NCBI GenBank assembly: GCA_030705745.1
Contig: JAUZPT010000029.1
Location: 1-15,075 of the forward strand
Direction: 5' to 3'
Length of the DNA: 15,075 nucleotides
From: Bacillota bacterium
GTDB taxonomy: Bacteria; Bacillota; Bacilli; Bacillales; Cytobacillaceae
A program made the translations under genes and the position numbers. The notes under the pieces are model-generated. The model saw only the letters and a program-made list of their open reading frames with translations, had not been told where the DNA came from and made no database searches. Shown here piece after piece: positions 14,937 to 15,075 of this stretch (the first letter of the stretch is position 1; each line of letters begins with the position of its first letter).

Positions 14937-15075
14937 ATGACAGATGTATTAGAACGCGTAACAAAAATCATCGTAGACCGCCTTGGTGTTGATGAATCTC
15001 AAGTTAAGCTTGAAGCTTCGTTTAAAGAGGATCTCGGTGCGGATTCCCTTGATGTAGTTGAATTAGTAATGGAAT
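14937..15075 (+). CDS. acpP: Acyl carrier protein AcpP (3'-truncated by window edge)
   Basis: The first 46 codons of acyl carrier protein, the carrier of all fatty acyl intermediates and substrate of FabD, FabG and PlsX. It begins [17 protein letters not shown], and Ser37 in the ADSLDVVEL motif is the 4'-phosphopantetheine attachment site. About 30 residues lie beyond the window. The start is supported by GGGGAGGTGA (14921-14930), one of the strongest SD sites in the window, fitting the very high abundance of this protein. It is probably transcribed both from the fapR operon and from its own promoter. Confidence 0.97.
   Translation, partial: MTDVLERVTKIIVDRLGVDESQVKLEASFKEDLGADSLDVVELVME

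Noticed and set aside
1..15075. A novel defence, mobile or biosynthetic system
   Set aside because: Every gene-length coding region belongs to a recognised conserved family in a syntenic Bacillus order; no unexplained gene, repeat array or composition shift remains.

Overview
The window is a conserved chromosomal core segment of a low-GC, endospore-forming Firmicute of the Bacillaceae type. The evidence is the gene order prpC-prkC-rsgA-rpe-thiN-spoVM-rpmB-yloU-fakA-sdaAB-sdaAA-recG-fapR-plsX-fabD-fabG-acpP, which is the order I know from Bacillus subtilis. Also pointing that way are strong AGGAGG-type ribosome binding sites, frequent GTG/TTG starts, a spoVM gene (endospore formers only) and a FapR operator. 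I cannot name the genus from sequence alone. Proteins resemble their B. subtilis counterparts closely in length and motifs, and I see no foreign DNA, insertion sequence, tRNA, rRNA or CRISPR array. Layout: (1) 2-4014, plus strand: the 3' part of the PrpC phosphatase, the PrkC PASTA kinase, the ribosome-assembly GTPase RsgA (CpgA) and ribulose-phosphate epimerase, tightly packed and closed by a strong terminator. (2) 4086-4733: thiamine pyrophosphokinase, directly behind that terminator. (3) 4837-5249: the tiny sporulation gene spoVM (plus) converging on rpmB (minus), each with its own hairpin terminator. (4) 5250-5552: a 303-nt divergent intergenic region holding the rpmB leader and promoter and the yloU promoter. 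(5) 5553-7634: an Asp23-family protein and the fatty acid kinase FakA, closed by a very strong palindromic terminator. (6) 7773-11418: the two chains of the iron-sulfur L-serine dehydratase, then RecG, which overlaps sdaAA. (7) 11508-15075: the FapR regulon: a sigma-A promoter with a FapR box over its start site, then fapR-plsX-fabD-fabG and the start of acpP, cut by the window edge. How the genes work together: PrpC and PrkC form an opposed Ser/Thr phosphatase/kinase pair that senses cell-wall fragments, and RsgA is a known PrkC substrate in B. subtilis. FapR senses malonyl-CoA and controls itself plus PlsX, FabD and FabG, coupling lipid synthesis to precursor supply. FakA makes acyl-phosphate from exogenous fatty acids, the same intermediate that PlsX makes from acyl-ACP. 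I looked for an undescribed system and did not find one. The findings are regulatory and sequence-variation details on known genes.
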